NCBI GenBank assembly: GCA_030433335.1
Contig: JAUILL010000024.1
Location: forward strand, 1 to 53,375
Length of the DNA stretch: 53,375 bases
Direction: 5' to 3'
Origin: Alphaproteobacteria bacterium
Lineage (GTDB): Bacteria > Pseudomonadota > Alphaproteobacteria > Rhodobacterales > Rhodobacteraceae
How positions within the stretch are numbered: position 1 is the stretch's first letter; each line of letters begins with the position of its first letter. The position numbers and the translations under genes are program-made. The notes under the pieces are model-generated. The model saw nothing but the letters and a program-made list of their open reading frames with translations. It was not told the DNA's origin and did no database searches. Below are positions 1-6,568 of the stretch, piece by piece.

Positions 1-111
1 AGTTTCGCTCGCCTCAAGGATTGGCGGCGGGTCGCAACACGCTACGACAGGTGTCCGAAGGTCTTCCTGTCAGCATGCGCATTAGCGGCAGTCGTCATGT
101 TCTGGTTATGA
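1..111 (+). pseudogene. 3' end of an IS5-family transposase gene, cut by the window edge
   Basis: Frame 1 is open from the first base to a TGA at 109-111 and encodes 36 residues. They include FARLKDWRRVATRYDRC and end in FWL. This is the usual C-terminus of IS5-family DDE transposases common in Rhodobacterales (the conserved R-Y-D tail after the catalytic Glu). The catalytic residues would lie upstream of the window. Whether the element is intact cannot be judged from here. Family assignment rests on motif recall, not on a search. Confidence 0.75.
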
Positions 112-121
112 ATCCTGACCC
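95..121 (+). mobile_element. Probable right terminal inverted repeat of the IS5-type element
   Basis: The transposase stop codon sits inside a stretch reading TTATGAATCCTGACCC, which matches my recollection of the terminal repeat of many IS5-group elements (GGGTCAGGATTCA on the other strand). The element probably ends near 121, and the next bases, TAG, could be the short target duplication. The left end is outside the window, so the boundary is inferred. Confidence 0.5.
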
Positions 122-163
122 TAGAGAGCTCATGACATCTTTGTACTTGTTCCAAACAGTCTC

Positions 164-195
164 ACGGTTTTTCACGTGGACGTGAAATGAACCGT
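164..195. repeat. 32-bp interrupted palindrome
   Basis: ACGGTT (164-169) plus TTTCACGT (170-177) are matched in reverse complement by ACGTGAAA (180-187) plus AACCGT (190-195), with a GG centre and a 2-base bulge on the right arm. No T-run follows, so it looks more like a protein-binding dyad than a terminator. It lies between the IS end and the cupin cluster and has no assigned owner. Confidence 0.5.
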
Positions 196-240
196 CAAGG
201 ATGTCTTACTGTTCCGGCACCGCGTTCAATCTGACAAAAT

Positions 241-296
241 TGTCTCATTATGTGTCATTGCCTGCGCACAGTGTGTCATTTCTGATGTCTGCAGCG
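241..296. repeat. Three phased TGTSTCATT repeats
   Basis: TGTCTCATT at 241, TGTGTCATT at 251 and TGTGTCATT at 272 are offset by 10 and 21 bp, so they lie on one face of the helix. The last runs into TGTCATTTCTGATGTCTGCA, which loosely resembles the TGTCATTT...TGCA ends of Tn5053/IS21/IS481-type transposons. Those ends carry repeated transposase-binding sites. No matching transposase is present, so this is either a relic end or a regulator array. Confidence 0.35.
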
Positions 297-346
297 CTGG
301 CTTGGTGGCGTGTGGCGGCACCGCAGAAAGGCACCGCCACATTGGA

Positions 347-745
347 TTATGCGCCGTCATAGTCGGCGTCAGAAACCTTTTCCATCCATGTCACAGCCTC
401 GCCGTTGATGGCTTCTTGCACGGCGATGTGGCTCATTGCGGTGTCAGGGGCGGCCCCATGCCAGTGCTTTTCGCCCGCAGGAAACCAGACCACGTCGCCT
501 TGGCTCACATCCTCGACGGGGCCACCTTCGCGCTGCACGCGGCCATGGCCAAAGGTAATGATGATGGTCTGACCTGCGGGGTGGGTGTGCCATGCAGTGC
601 GCGCGCCGGGCTCGAATGTCACATGGCTGCCTCCGACACGGCCTGGATCTTCGGCTTGGAACATTGGGTCAATGCGGACGGTGCCGGTGAACCAGTCCTC
701 AGGGCCCTTCATAGAGGGGGTGCTGCCCGATCTTGTGATTTTCAT
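347..745 (-). CDS. Cupin-domain protein, (R)-mandelonitrile lyase-like group
   Basis: 132 residues forming a single small cupin barrel. Motif 1 is H53-x-H55-x3-Q59 and motif 2 is around H94/H96 (EKHWHG), giving a probable divalent-metal site. Relatives are annotated as cupins or manganese-dependent mandelonitrile-lyase-like proteins, but this does not establish an activity. There is no signal peptide, so it is cytoplasmic. It is the last gene of a minus-strand run: the NADP-binding gene ends 12 bases upstream, and an exported double-CMD protein precedes that. A second, exported cupin with the same motifs lies at 3318-3767. The grouping of cupin, CMD, NADP protein and aldo/keto reductase recurs in bacteria and suggests handling of a small reactive carbonyl compound, but the substrate is unknown. 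Confidence 0.85.
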   Translation of the reverse strand: MKITRSGSTPSMKGPEDWFTGTVRIDPMFQAEDPGRVGGSHVTFEPGARTAWHTHPAGQTIIITFGHGRVQREGGPVEDVSQGDVVWFPAGEKHWHGAAPDTAMSHIAVQEAINGEAVTWMEKVSDADYDGA

Positions 746-757
746 CGGTCCTTCCTT

Positions 758-1399
758 TCAGAGTCTTTCAAATCGGTAGGTGAGCGCTGCGCCGCCCGGT
801 TGCTCATAGGCCAGAACGGCCGTCAGCATGGCAAAGGGTTCTACGTAGCGACCGGTTGTGGGGCCGCCCGCATCAAGCGGGGCAAAGCCCGCGTCGATAA
901 TCAGTTGTGTCGCGGCAGCTTTGGCATCGACATCCCGACCATACATCACGACCTGCGGGGCAGGGGTGGGGCGTGCCTGCCTGACAGGACCAAAGGCTTC
1001 GGATGGCACTGTATTGAGACAATGCACCCAGCGCGCCTTTGGCACTATTTTCTCTAGCTCCTCGGCTCCACAGGTGGCGGGGCCGAAAACAAGGTGCTCA
1101 TTCGCGTCATCCAATGGCACGCAGCAGTCCAAGATAATCTTGCCCGACACATCACCCGCTTGCTCCAACACATCATCGACGTTGGACCAATGCACTGCCA
1201 AAAGGATGGCATCCGCACCCGCCACGGCAGCGCGCAGGGCATGGCGATCCCCCGCAAGAGAGCCACCGGTTTCGCGGGCGAGCCGATCCAATTTGGCCTT
1301 GGACCGAGAATAGCAAAAGGTGACGTGGTGACCGGCTGCAGCCCAACTGCGCCCCAAGGCAGCGCCCATTAAACCAGAGCCGAGAATGGTAATCTTCAT
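758..1399 (-). CDS. NADPH-dependent F420-reductase-like NAD(P)-binding protein
   Basis: 213 residues. The N-terminus has a Rossmann fingerprint G-S-G-L-M-G (residues 7-12), followed by a second strand ending CYSRS that fits NADP binding. The length and the layout of a Rossmann domain plus short C-terminal region match the F420:NADP oxidoreductase-like family (NAD_binding_F420), which in bacteria lacking F420 has other, mostly unknown, substrates. It is probably co-transcribed with the exported CMD protein upstream (50-base gap) and the cupin downstream (12-base gap). Function beyond an NADP-linked reductase is not supported. Confidence 0.8.
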   Translation of the reverse strand: MKITILGSGLMGAALGRSWAAAGHHVTFCYSRSKAKLDRLARETGGSLAGDRHALRAAVAGADAILLAVHWSNVDDVLEQAGDVSGKIILDCCVPLDDANEHLVFGPATCGAEELEKIVPKARWVHCLNTVPSEAFGPVRQARPTPAPQVVMYGRDVDAKAAATQLIIDAGFAPLDAGGPTTGRYVEPFAMLTAVLAYEQPGGAALTYRFERL

Positions 1400-1449
1400 T
1401 GTGTTCTCCGAAAGCTACGCTCGGCTACCAAGCTGCGCGCCCGCAATTT

Positions 1450-2211
1450 TCATTCCGAACGATTGGCAAAGACATCTTTGGCCACGGGCATGGCCGAAAA
1501 CACGCGGGGCCAGCCCGCATAGAAAGCCAGATGCGCCAACATGCCGCCGGCCTCGGCTTGGGTGAGACCGTTGTCCATGGCTCGGTTCAAGTGAAAGGTC
1601 ATCTGCTCCGGCTGACCGGCGGCAATCAGCCCCGCCACAGTGATCATTGACCGATCGCGCGGCGCAAGATCGGGGCGCAGCCATAGATCGCGAAACAGCA
1701 TGGTTTCGGTGTAGTCGACAACGCCTTGGCTGACCTCGCCATAGGTGTCTTGGACCATGTTCTGGCGCGCTGCCTCGGCCTCCTTATCAAGGGGAAGCGG
1801 GTCTACGTCAGCGTCGGGCAGATCAGTCGGGGCGATCCCGCGCTGCGCGTAAACCGGTGCCATGGCTGTCGCAGCCGCAGTGGCGTTTCCCCAACCGGTG
1901 TAGAACGCAAGATGCGTGATGGTTTCGGATAACTCTGCCGGAGTCACGCCTGCGTCCAGCGCCAAAGCGGTAAAAGGAGCGATCTGGGTGGCTTCGCCAC
2001 GGGTGACCATTGCGGCAAAGGTGACCAAGGCGCGGTCCCTTTGGCTCAGGCTGTCAGCGGTCCAGACCTGCCCGAAAAGGCCTGTTTCGGCATAGTCCTG
2101 CAACGCGGGCGCAACAGCGGCTACAGCCTCGGGCAGGGTGGCCTCAAGTTCTTGTGCGGATGCAGTCGTGCCCATCAACGCAAGGGCAGAAGCGGCGAGA
2201 TGCGATTTCAT
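1450..2211 (-). CDS. Exported protein with two carboxymuconolactone-decarboxylase (AhpD-like) domains
   Basis: 253 residues from the ATG at 2211. This start is preferred because an AGGAAGG ribosome site lies just upstream and the protein then begins with a signal peptide (MKSHLAASALALMGTTASAQ). Two CMD repeats follow, at about 45-125 and 160-245. Each has the W-x-x-D-x-L-S/A-x-R-D-R-A/S helix and the N-G-L/A-G-V-T ... E-H-L-A-F-Y-x-G-W core. Neither repeat shows the CxxC pair of peroxidase-active AhpD proteins, so a lactone or carbonyl role is more likely than peroxide reduction. It is followed by the NADP-binding and cupin genes on the same strand. Export to the periplasm is unexpected for a family named after a cytoplasmic enzyme, though double-CMD exported forms do occur in such clusters. 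Confidence 0.8.
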   Translation of the reverse strand: MKSHLAASALALMGTTASAQELEATLPEAVAAVAPALQDYAETGLFGQVWTADSLSQRDRALVTFAAMVTRGEATQIAPFTALALDAGVTPAELSETITHLAFYTGWGNATAAATAMAPVYAQRGIAPTDLPDADVDPLPLDKEAEAARQNMVQDTYGEVSQGVVDYTETMLFRDLWLRPDLAPRDRSMITVAGLIAAGQPEQMTFHLNRAMDNGLTQAEAGGMLAHLAFYAGWPRVFSAMPVAKDVFANRSE

Positions 2212-2309
2212 GATCGGTTCCTTCCTGTTCGGTGTCCTGCGACATAGGTGGGGCCGATCCGTTCTAGAGTAATGCGGAAAACGCGCAGGCCAGTGATGAG
2301 CACCCTTCA

Positions 2310-3251
2310 TCAATGGCTCTCCTTTAGGGCGTCGAGCACGACTTGAAACGCCGAGGAAGATCGCTGGCGACTGGGGTAGTACAGATGAAATCCGGGGAAA
2401 GAGGGGCAATAGTCGTCCAGACAGCTGCGCAGCTGCCCCGCATCCAGATAGGGCTGCGCCAACCGCTCTGGCACGCAGGCCAGCCCATGTCCATCTAGCG
2501 CCGCGCGGAGCACTGCGTTGATCGTGTTGAACGTCGCTTGACCCTCGACTTTGACGCGGATGTCGTTACCTTGCTTGTCCTCGAACTCCCACGCATAGAG
2601 TGCTCCGTGGTTGGACAAACGCAGGTTGATGCATGCATGTGCCGTCAGATCGTTCGGCTCCTTGGGGTCGTCGCTGACAGCGAAATAAGAAGGGGCGCCG
2701 ACACAGATCATTCGCTCATCAGGACCTATACGCATGGCAATCATCCCCTCGGCCACTTGGTCGCCGTACCGCACACCCGCATCGCACCGCGACACGGCAA
2801 GATCCGTGTATTCGTATTCCATCACCAGCTCGACATTCACCGCCGGATACCTCTTGAGCATCGGCGAGAGCTTGGGCCAGAGAATGGACTCGATGGCATA
2901 CTCCACAGCAACGATACGGACCGTGCCCGTCGGTTCATCGCGCCTATCGTTGAGCGCCTGCAGTCGGCTTTCGATGCGTTCAAAGCAGGGGTTCAACGTG
3001 GCGAGTAGATCCTCGCCCTCTAGGGTCGGAGCGACCGAGCGCGTGGTGCGCGTCAAAAGGCGCAGGCCAAGACGTTTCTCTAATCCCTTGATCGTGTGTG
3101 ACAAAGCGGATTGCGACACATTCAATCGCGCGGCTGCACGGGTAAAGCTGCGCTCTTCCGCGACGGCGGCAAAAGCGATCAGGTCGGTGATGTTCTCGCG
3201 GATCATAGGAGCTGTAACGGCCTCTGGCATACGGGTCAAAACGGTCTCCAT
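2310..3251 (-). CDS. LysR-family transcriptional regulator of the cupin/CMD cluster
   Basis: 313 residues. The winged helix-turn-helix is at about 25-85 (LIAFAAVAEERSFTRAAARL ... SQSALSHTIKGLE), followed by a LysR substrate-binding domain to about residue 305. The start could also be the inner ATGs at residues 8 or 16, since no strong ribosome site marks the first. The gene sits on the same strand between the exported cupin and the CMD gene. Matching half-sites (ATGAGGTCG and CTCATGAA) occur both upstream of this gene (3270-3304) and upstream of the exported cupin (3846-3863). This suggests it regulates itself and the divergent neighbours in response to an unknown small molecule. Confidence 0.9.
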   Translation of the reverse strand: METVLTRMPEAVTAPMIRENITDLIAFAAVAEERSFTRAAARLNVSQSALSHTIKGLEKRLGLRLLTRTTRSVAPTLEGEDLLATLNPCFERIESRLQALNDRRDEPTGTVRIVAVEYAIESILWPKLSPMLKRYPAVNVELVMEYEYTDLAVSRCDAGVRYGDQVAEGMIAMRIGPDERMICVGAPSYFAVSDDPKEPNDLTAHACINLRLSNHGALYAWEFEDKQGNDIRVKVEGQATFNTINAVLRAALDGHGLACVPERLAQPYLDAGQLRSCLDDYCPSFPGFHLYYPSRQRSSSAFQVVLDALKESH

Positions 3252-3269
3252 GATATATGTCGGTCGCTC

Positions 3270-3304
3270 ATGAGGTCGATGGATATTTACACCAACCTCA
3301 TGAA
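3270..3304. promoter_or_regulatory. Candidate LysR operator upstream of the regulator gene
   Basis: ATGAGGTCG at 3270-3278 and CTCATGAA at 3297-3304 form opposed half-sites (ATGAGG against CCTCAT). The same two words recur at 3846-3863 with a shorter spacer. Placement 19-53 bases upstream of the LysR start fits autoregulation. Confidence 0.45.
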
Positions 3305-3317
3305 TTCTGGGGGGCGG

Positions 3318-3767
3318 TTAACTGCCAAACTCTGCGTCCGTAACCAGTTCACCCCATTCCACAGCGGACCCATCTGCGGCGGCCTGAATGGCAAAGTGGG
3401 TCATGGAAGTGCTGTCGGTTCCACCGTGCCAATGCTCGACACCTGCGGGGGCCCAGACCACGTCACCAGCACGGATCACTTGTTTGGGCTGACCGCGTTC
3501 CTGTGTCCAACCGGTGCCCGACGTCACCACCAGAAACTGCCCGACCGGATGGGTGTGCCAGGCCGACCGTGCACCGGGCAGGAAGGTAACTGCGCCAGCG
3601 GTTACCTCCCGCATCTCGGGGCCAAACACGGGGGCGACATAGGCTGTGCCGACAAAGGTCTCTGCGGCGCCAATCTGTCCAGCGCGGTCTTCGTGTCGGG
3701 TGATTTCGACCTGCTGTGCCGTGGCGGCCGAGGCAAAAAGGGTTGTCGCGAAAAAGAGGGCTTTCAT
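3318..3767 (-). CDS. Exported cupin-domain protein
   Basis: 149 residues from the ATG at 3767. The upstream in-frame extension is ignored because the protein from here opens with a clear signal peptide (MKALFFATTLFASAATAQ). Cupin motif 1 is H71-x-H73-x3-Q77 (HTHPVGQ) and motif 2 is H112/H114 (EHWHGG). The core is a close relative of the cytoplasmic cupin at 347-745, suggesting duplication with one copy sent to the periplasm. It is transcribed towards the LysR gene from the divergent promoter it shares with the cyclophilin-like gene. The substrate is unknown. Confidence 0.85.
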   Translation of the reverse strand: MKALFFATTLFASAATAQQVEITRHEDRAGQIGAAETFVGTAYVAPVFGPEMREVTAGAVTFLPGARSAWHTHPVGQFLVVTSGTGWTQERGQPKQVIRAGDVVWAPAGVEHWHGGTDSTSMTHFAIQAAADGSAVEWGELVTDAEFGS

Positions 3768-3845
3768 TGTGATCTCCTGTTCCTTGCCTCTATCAGAGTA
3801 GGGTTCAGCCCCTTCGCCATCATGTGCGACAAACAGGATTGAGTA

Positions 3846-3863
3846 ATGAGGTCGTCTCATGAA
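3846..3863. promoter_or_regulatory. Candidate LysR operator in the cupin/cyclophilin divergent promoter
   Basis: ATGAG-GTCGT-CTCAT is a perfect 15-bp dyad (3846-3860) that satisfies the LysR T-N11-A rule (T3847, A3859). It is continued by GAA, so that it repeats the two words found at 3270-3304. It lies in the 190-base gap between the exported cupin and the cyclophilin-like gene. Confidence 0.55.
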
Positions 3864-3957
3864 TGGAGGTTCACTTGGTTGGTGAACTGGTTCCTTACCG
3901 CTGATACGGTGGGGGGGAATTCAACACCAGCTATCAACGCGAGCTCTGGAGAAACGT

Positions 3958-4431
3958 TTGAGATCGGAAATGAAACTGTTCGATAAGTGCCTAAAAGGAT
4001 TTGCAGCGTCTATCACAACAGTCGGCCTTCTGGTTGCTCTGAACGCACTTCCCGCAGCAGCTTTGGCCCAAGAGAAACACATGAAAATCACATTTGACCT
4101 CGGGCACACGGTGCTCACGGCCACGCTCGATGACAGCCCCGCAGCACGTGACTTTGCGCGGATGCTGCCGTTGGACCTGACGCTCTCGGACTATCACGGG
4201 ATTGAAAAAGTTGCGGACTTGGGCCGGACGCTGGACGCGACGGGAATGCCGGACAGCTACGCGCCCAATGCAGGAGATATCACGCAATATGCGCCCTGGC
4301 AGAACCTCGCGATATTTGTGAAACCCTTTCAGAAGTCTCGCGGGTTGGTTCGCTTGGGTCAATTTGACGGGGACTTTTCGGTTCTGGCTGCCGACACAAC
4401 GTTGAACGTCACGATCTCGATTTCTGAGTGA
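3958..4431 (+). CDS. Exported cyclophilin-like-fold protein
   Basis: 157 residues if translation starts at the TTG at 3958, which has a GGAGAA ribosome site four bases ahead. An ATG at 3970 is the alternative but lacks such a site. The protein opens with a signal peptide ending ...PAAALAQ, then a compact domain beginning MKITFDLGHTVLTATLDDSP. The pattern F-x-x-x-L-P-L-D-L-T-L-S-D-Y-x-G-x-E-K is that of the bacterial cyclophilin-like (Cyclophil_like2) family. That family is related to cyclophilins by fold but is not a proven prolyl isomerase. It is divergent from the exported cupin, so both are probably controlled by the LysR protein. Its job is unknown. Confidence 0.75.
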   Translation: MRSEMKLFDKCLKGFAASITTVGLLVALNALPAAALAQEKHMKITFDLGHTVLTATLDDSPAARDFARMLPLDLTLSDYHGIEKVADLGRTLDATGMPDSYAPNAGDITQYAPWQNLAIFVKPFQKSRGLVRLGQFDGDFSVLAADTTLNVTISISE

Positions 4432-4448
4432 CCCATTTGAACAGCAAA

Positions 4449-4470
4449 GGGCGCCCCGAATGGAGCGCCC
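4449..4470. terminator. Bidirectional terminator-like hairpin
   Basis: GGGCGCCCC (4449-4457), loop GAAT, then GGAGCGCCC (4462-4470): a 9-bp stem with one mismatch. It lies between the convergent cyclophilin-like and aldo/keto reductase genes. AAA precedes it and CATTTAT follows, so either strand could use it. Confidence 0.65.
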
Positions 4471-4492
4471 CATTTATCATCGTGTGCGTCGC

Positions 4493-5350
4493 TCAGCTAC
4501 CGCTGAACACCGGGAACATCGATGCATCGCCGTAATCTTTGGCTGTGATCGCTTTCAGGGTCTCCATGTCCTCAGCCGAGATTTCAAAATCGACCTGAGC
4601 GTTCGACTTCATGTGGTCAGGGTTGCCGGTTTTGGGCAGGGCAAGAATATCCTGCTGCAGGATGTACCGGATGCACAGCTGTGGAATGGTGACGCTGTTT
4701 TTCTCTGCAATCGCCTTGATTTCTGGATTGTCCAGAATTTTGCCGTGGGCGATCGGCGAATAGGCTTCGACCAACATGCTCTTGGATTTGGCGTAGTCGA
4801 TCAGGTCAAACGGCGTGTTCCCGACATGGGCCAAGAGCTGCAGGATCATCGGTTTGACGGTCGCGTTCTCGATCAGGTTGTCGAGGTCGTCGCGCTGGAA
4901 ATTCGAGACGCCGATGGCGCGCAGCTTGCCTGCCTCAAGCGCCTCTTCCATTGCTTTCCACGCAGCAAGATTGCCCTCAAAGAACCGGTCCTCGCTGTCC
5001 CACTCTGCCCAAGGCTTCGGGCTGTGAATGATGAACAGGTCGATATAGTCCAGCCCCATGCTCTCCAGTGACTGGTCGATGGCAGCTTTTGCACCTTCGT
5101 AGTCTTTGATTTCTGCGGCGAGTTTGGACTGCACGAAAATCTCTTCGCGCGGAATGCCAGAGGTGCGCACCCCTTCGCCTACGCCGCGTTCGTTTCCATA
5201 GGCTTGGGCGGTGTCGATGTGGCGATAGCCGATGTCCAGCGCGGCTTTGACCGCATCGGCTGCAACGTCGTCTTCGATCATCCATGTCCCAAGTGCGAGT
5301 TCGGGGATCGCGACACCGTTGGGCAAGGTTTGCGTGTTTTTGAGCGACAT
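4493..5350 (-). CDS. Aldo/keto reductase
   Basis: 285 residues covering the full (beta/alpha)8 barrel. The catalytic tetrad is visible: D46 and Y51 in IGYRHIDTAQAYGNE, K76 in FVQSKL, and H109 in LFIIHSPKPW. The tail region LPKTGNPDHMKSN corresponds to the NADP 2'-phosphate-binding loop (usually IPKS...R), so NADPH is the likely cofactor. The length and motifs resemble 2,5-diketo-gluconate reductase and methylglyoxal reductase type enzymes, but substrate cannot be read from sequence. It faces the cyclophilin-like gene tail to tail and diverges from cyoA over 255 bases. Association with the cupin/CMD cluster is by position only. Confidence 0.9.
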   Translation of the reverse strand: MSLKNTQTLPNGVAIPELALGTWMIEDDVAADAVKAALDIGYRHIDTAQAYGNERGVGEGVRTSGIPREEIFVQSKLAAEIKDYEGAKAAIDQSLESMGLDYIDLFIIHSPKPWAEWDSEDRFFEGNLAAWKAMEEALEAGKLRAIGVSNFQRDDLDNLIENATVKPMILQLLAHVGNTPFDLIDYAKSKSMLVEAYSPIAHGKILDNPEIKAIAEKNSVTIPQLCIRYILQQDILALPKTGNPDHMKSNAQVDFEISAEDMETLKAITAKDYGDASMFPVFSGS

Positions 5351-5605
5351 ATGAATTCTCCTTCTTTGAAATGCGGCGGTGCCGCTGTCTGGGGAAGGAG
5401 GTAGTCACAAGGGCGGTTCGGGATAATCCAGCAGAACTGCACAGCACCCATGAGTTCCGTTCATTAATTGTGTCTTGGCGGCCGCAGGCATCGGAGTGTT
5501 CGGAAGTTCAGGCCAGGTCTATTTCGCCGCACCGCAACATCAACTGGAACTCTTCGAAAGTCCAAGGCGTTAGCGCTACATGTTTGACTGATTTTAAGGT
5601 GCCCG

Positions 5606-6568
5606 ATGATTGCAGCCTCGTTCCGTGCGCATGTTCGGCTCGTCCCATTGCTCCTCTCTGTTTTGTTTCTGGCAGGCTGCATTCCGGACGGGATTTCATT
5701 TCTGACTCCAGCGGGTCCCGTGGCCGATGCCCAGAAAGAGCATCTGATTTCGATTACCGTCATTTCGCTGATCGTCGTTCTGCCAGTTCTGATCGGGACG
5801 CCTTTGATCATCCTGCGGTATCGGCGCAAAGGTGGTGCGCGATACCGGCCCGATTGGGCATACTCCGGCCCCCTTGAGGCGCTCATGTGGGGCGTTCCCG
5901 TCCTCATTGTCGGCGTTCTAGGGTGGCAACTGGCCAAAGCGACCTATGAACTGGATCCAACGGCTGTGATTGCAGGTGACCCCCCGTTAGAAGTGCAGGT
6001 CGTCGGGCTAAATTGGAAATGGCTGTTTATCTATCCAGAACAAGGCGTGGCCGCGTTGAACGCGATGCCGATGCCAGAGGGGCGGCCGGTCTCTCTGCAT
6101 CTGACCTCTGATACTGTGATGCAGAGCTTCATGATCGGCGCACTGGGCAGCCAAATCTACACCATGCCGGGCATGGAAACGCAGTTGAATTTGCGGGCGG
6201 ATCAGGTCGGCCAATATCGGGGAGTGAACACGCAATTCTCCGGCGCAGGGTTTGATCAGCAAAGTTTTGTCGCTCAGGTGATGACACCCGAAGATTTCGA
6301 CGATTGGGTCGCGGCCGCACGCAGTAGTGGCACGGCGCTGGACGCCGCAGCATACACGCAACTGGGTCAAAGCAGCACTCCTGCCGAAGCGGCTGCAATG
6401 TTTGCAGGGACAGGCGCACCAGCGGGATCGGTCTGGTTTTCAGAGGTCGAGACCGGGCTCTTTGGCAGCATCATCGGAAAATACATGTCAGCCGAGGGCG
6501 TGGCAGACTCAGATCAAACTGGCAGCCCGTCTTATCAGCCGGTCCAGAGCGAAGGAGACGTAGAATGA
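5606..6568 (+). CDS. cyoA: Cytochrome bo3 ubiquinol oxidase subunit II
   Basis: 320 residues. A lipoprotein signal with lipobox LAGC ends at C25, followed by two transmembrane helices (about 48-70 and 90-110) and a periplasmic cupredoxin domain. The CuA ligands of cytochrome c oxidases are absent; the region reads YRGVNTQFSGAGFDQQSF, as expected for a quinol oxidase. The COX-aromatic-rich tail carries MTPEDFDDWV. It is first of four genes, each joined to the next by an ATGA overlap. The subunit assembles with CyoB, CyoC and CyoD in the inner membrane and oxidises ubiquinol with proton pumping. Confidence 0.95.
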   Translation: MIAASFRAHVRLVPLLLSVLFLAGCIPDGISFLTPAGPVADAQKEHLISITVISLIVVLPVLIGTPLIILRYRRKGGARYRPDWAYSGPLEALMWGVPVLIVGVLGWQLAKATYELDPTAVIAGDPPLEVQVVGLNWKWLFIYPEQGVAALNAMPMPEGRPVSLHLTSDTVMQSFMIGALGSQIYTMPGMETQLNLRADQVGQYRGVNTQFSGAGFDQQSFVAQVMTPEDFDDWVAAARSSGTALDAAAYTQLGQSSTPAEAAAMFAGTGAPAGSVWFSEVETGLFGSIIGKYMSAEGVADSDQTGSPSYQPVQSEGDVE

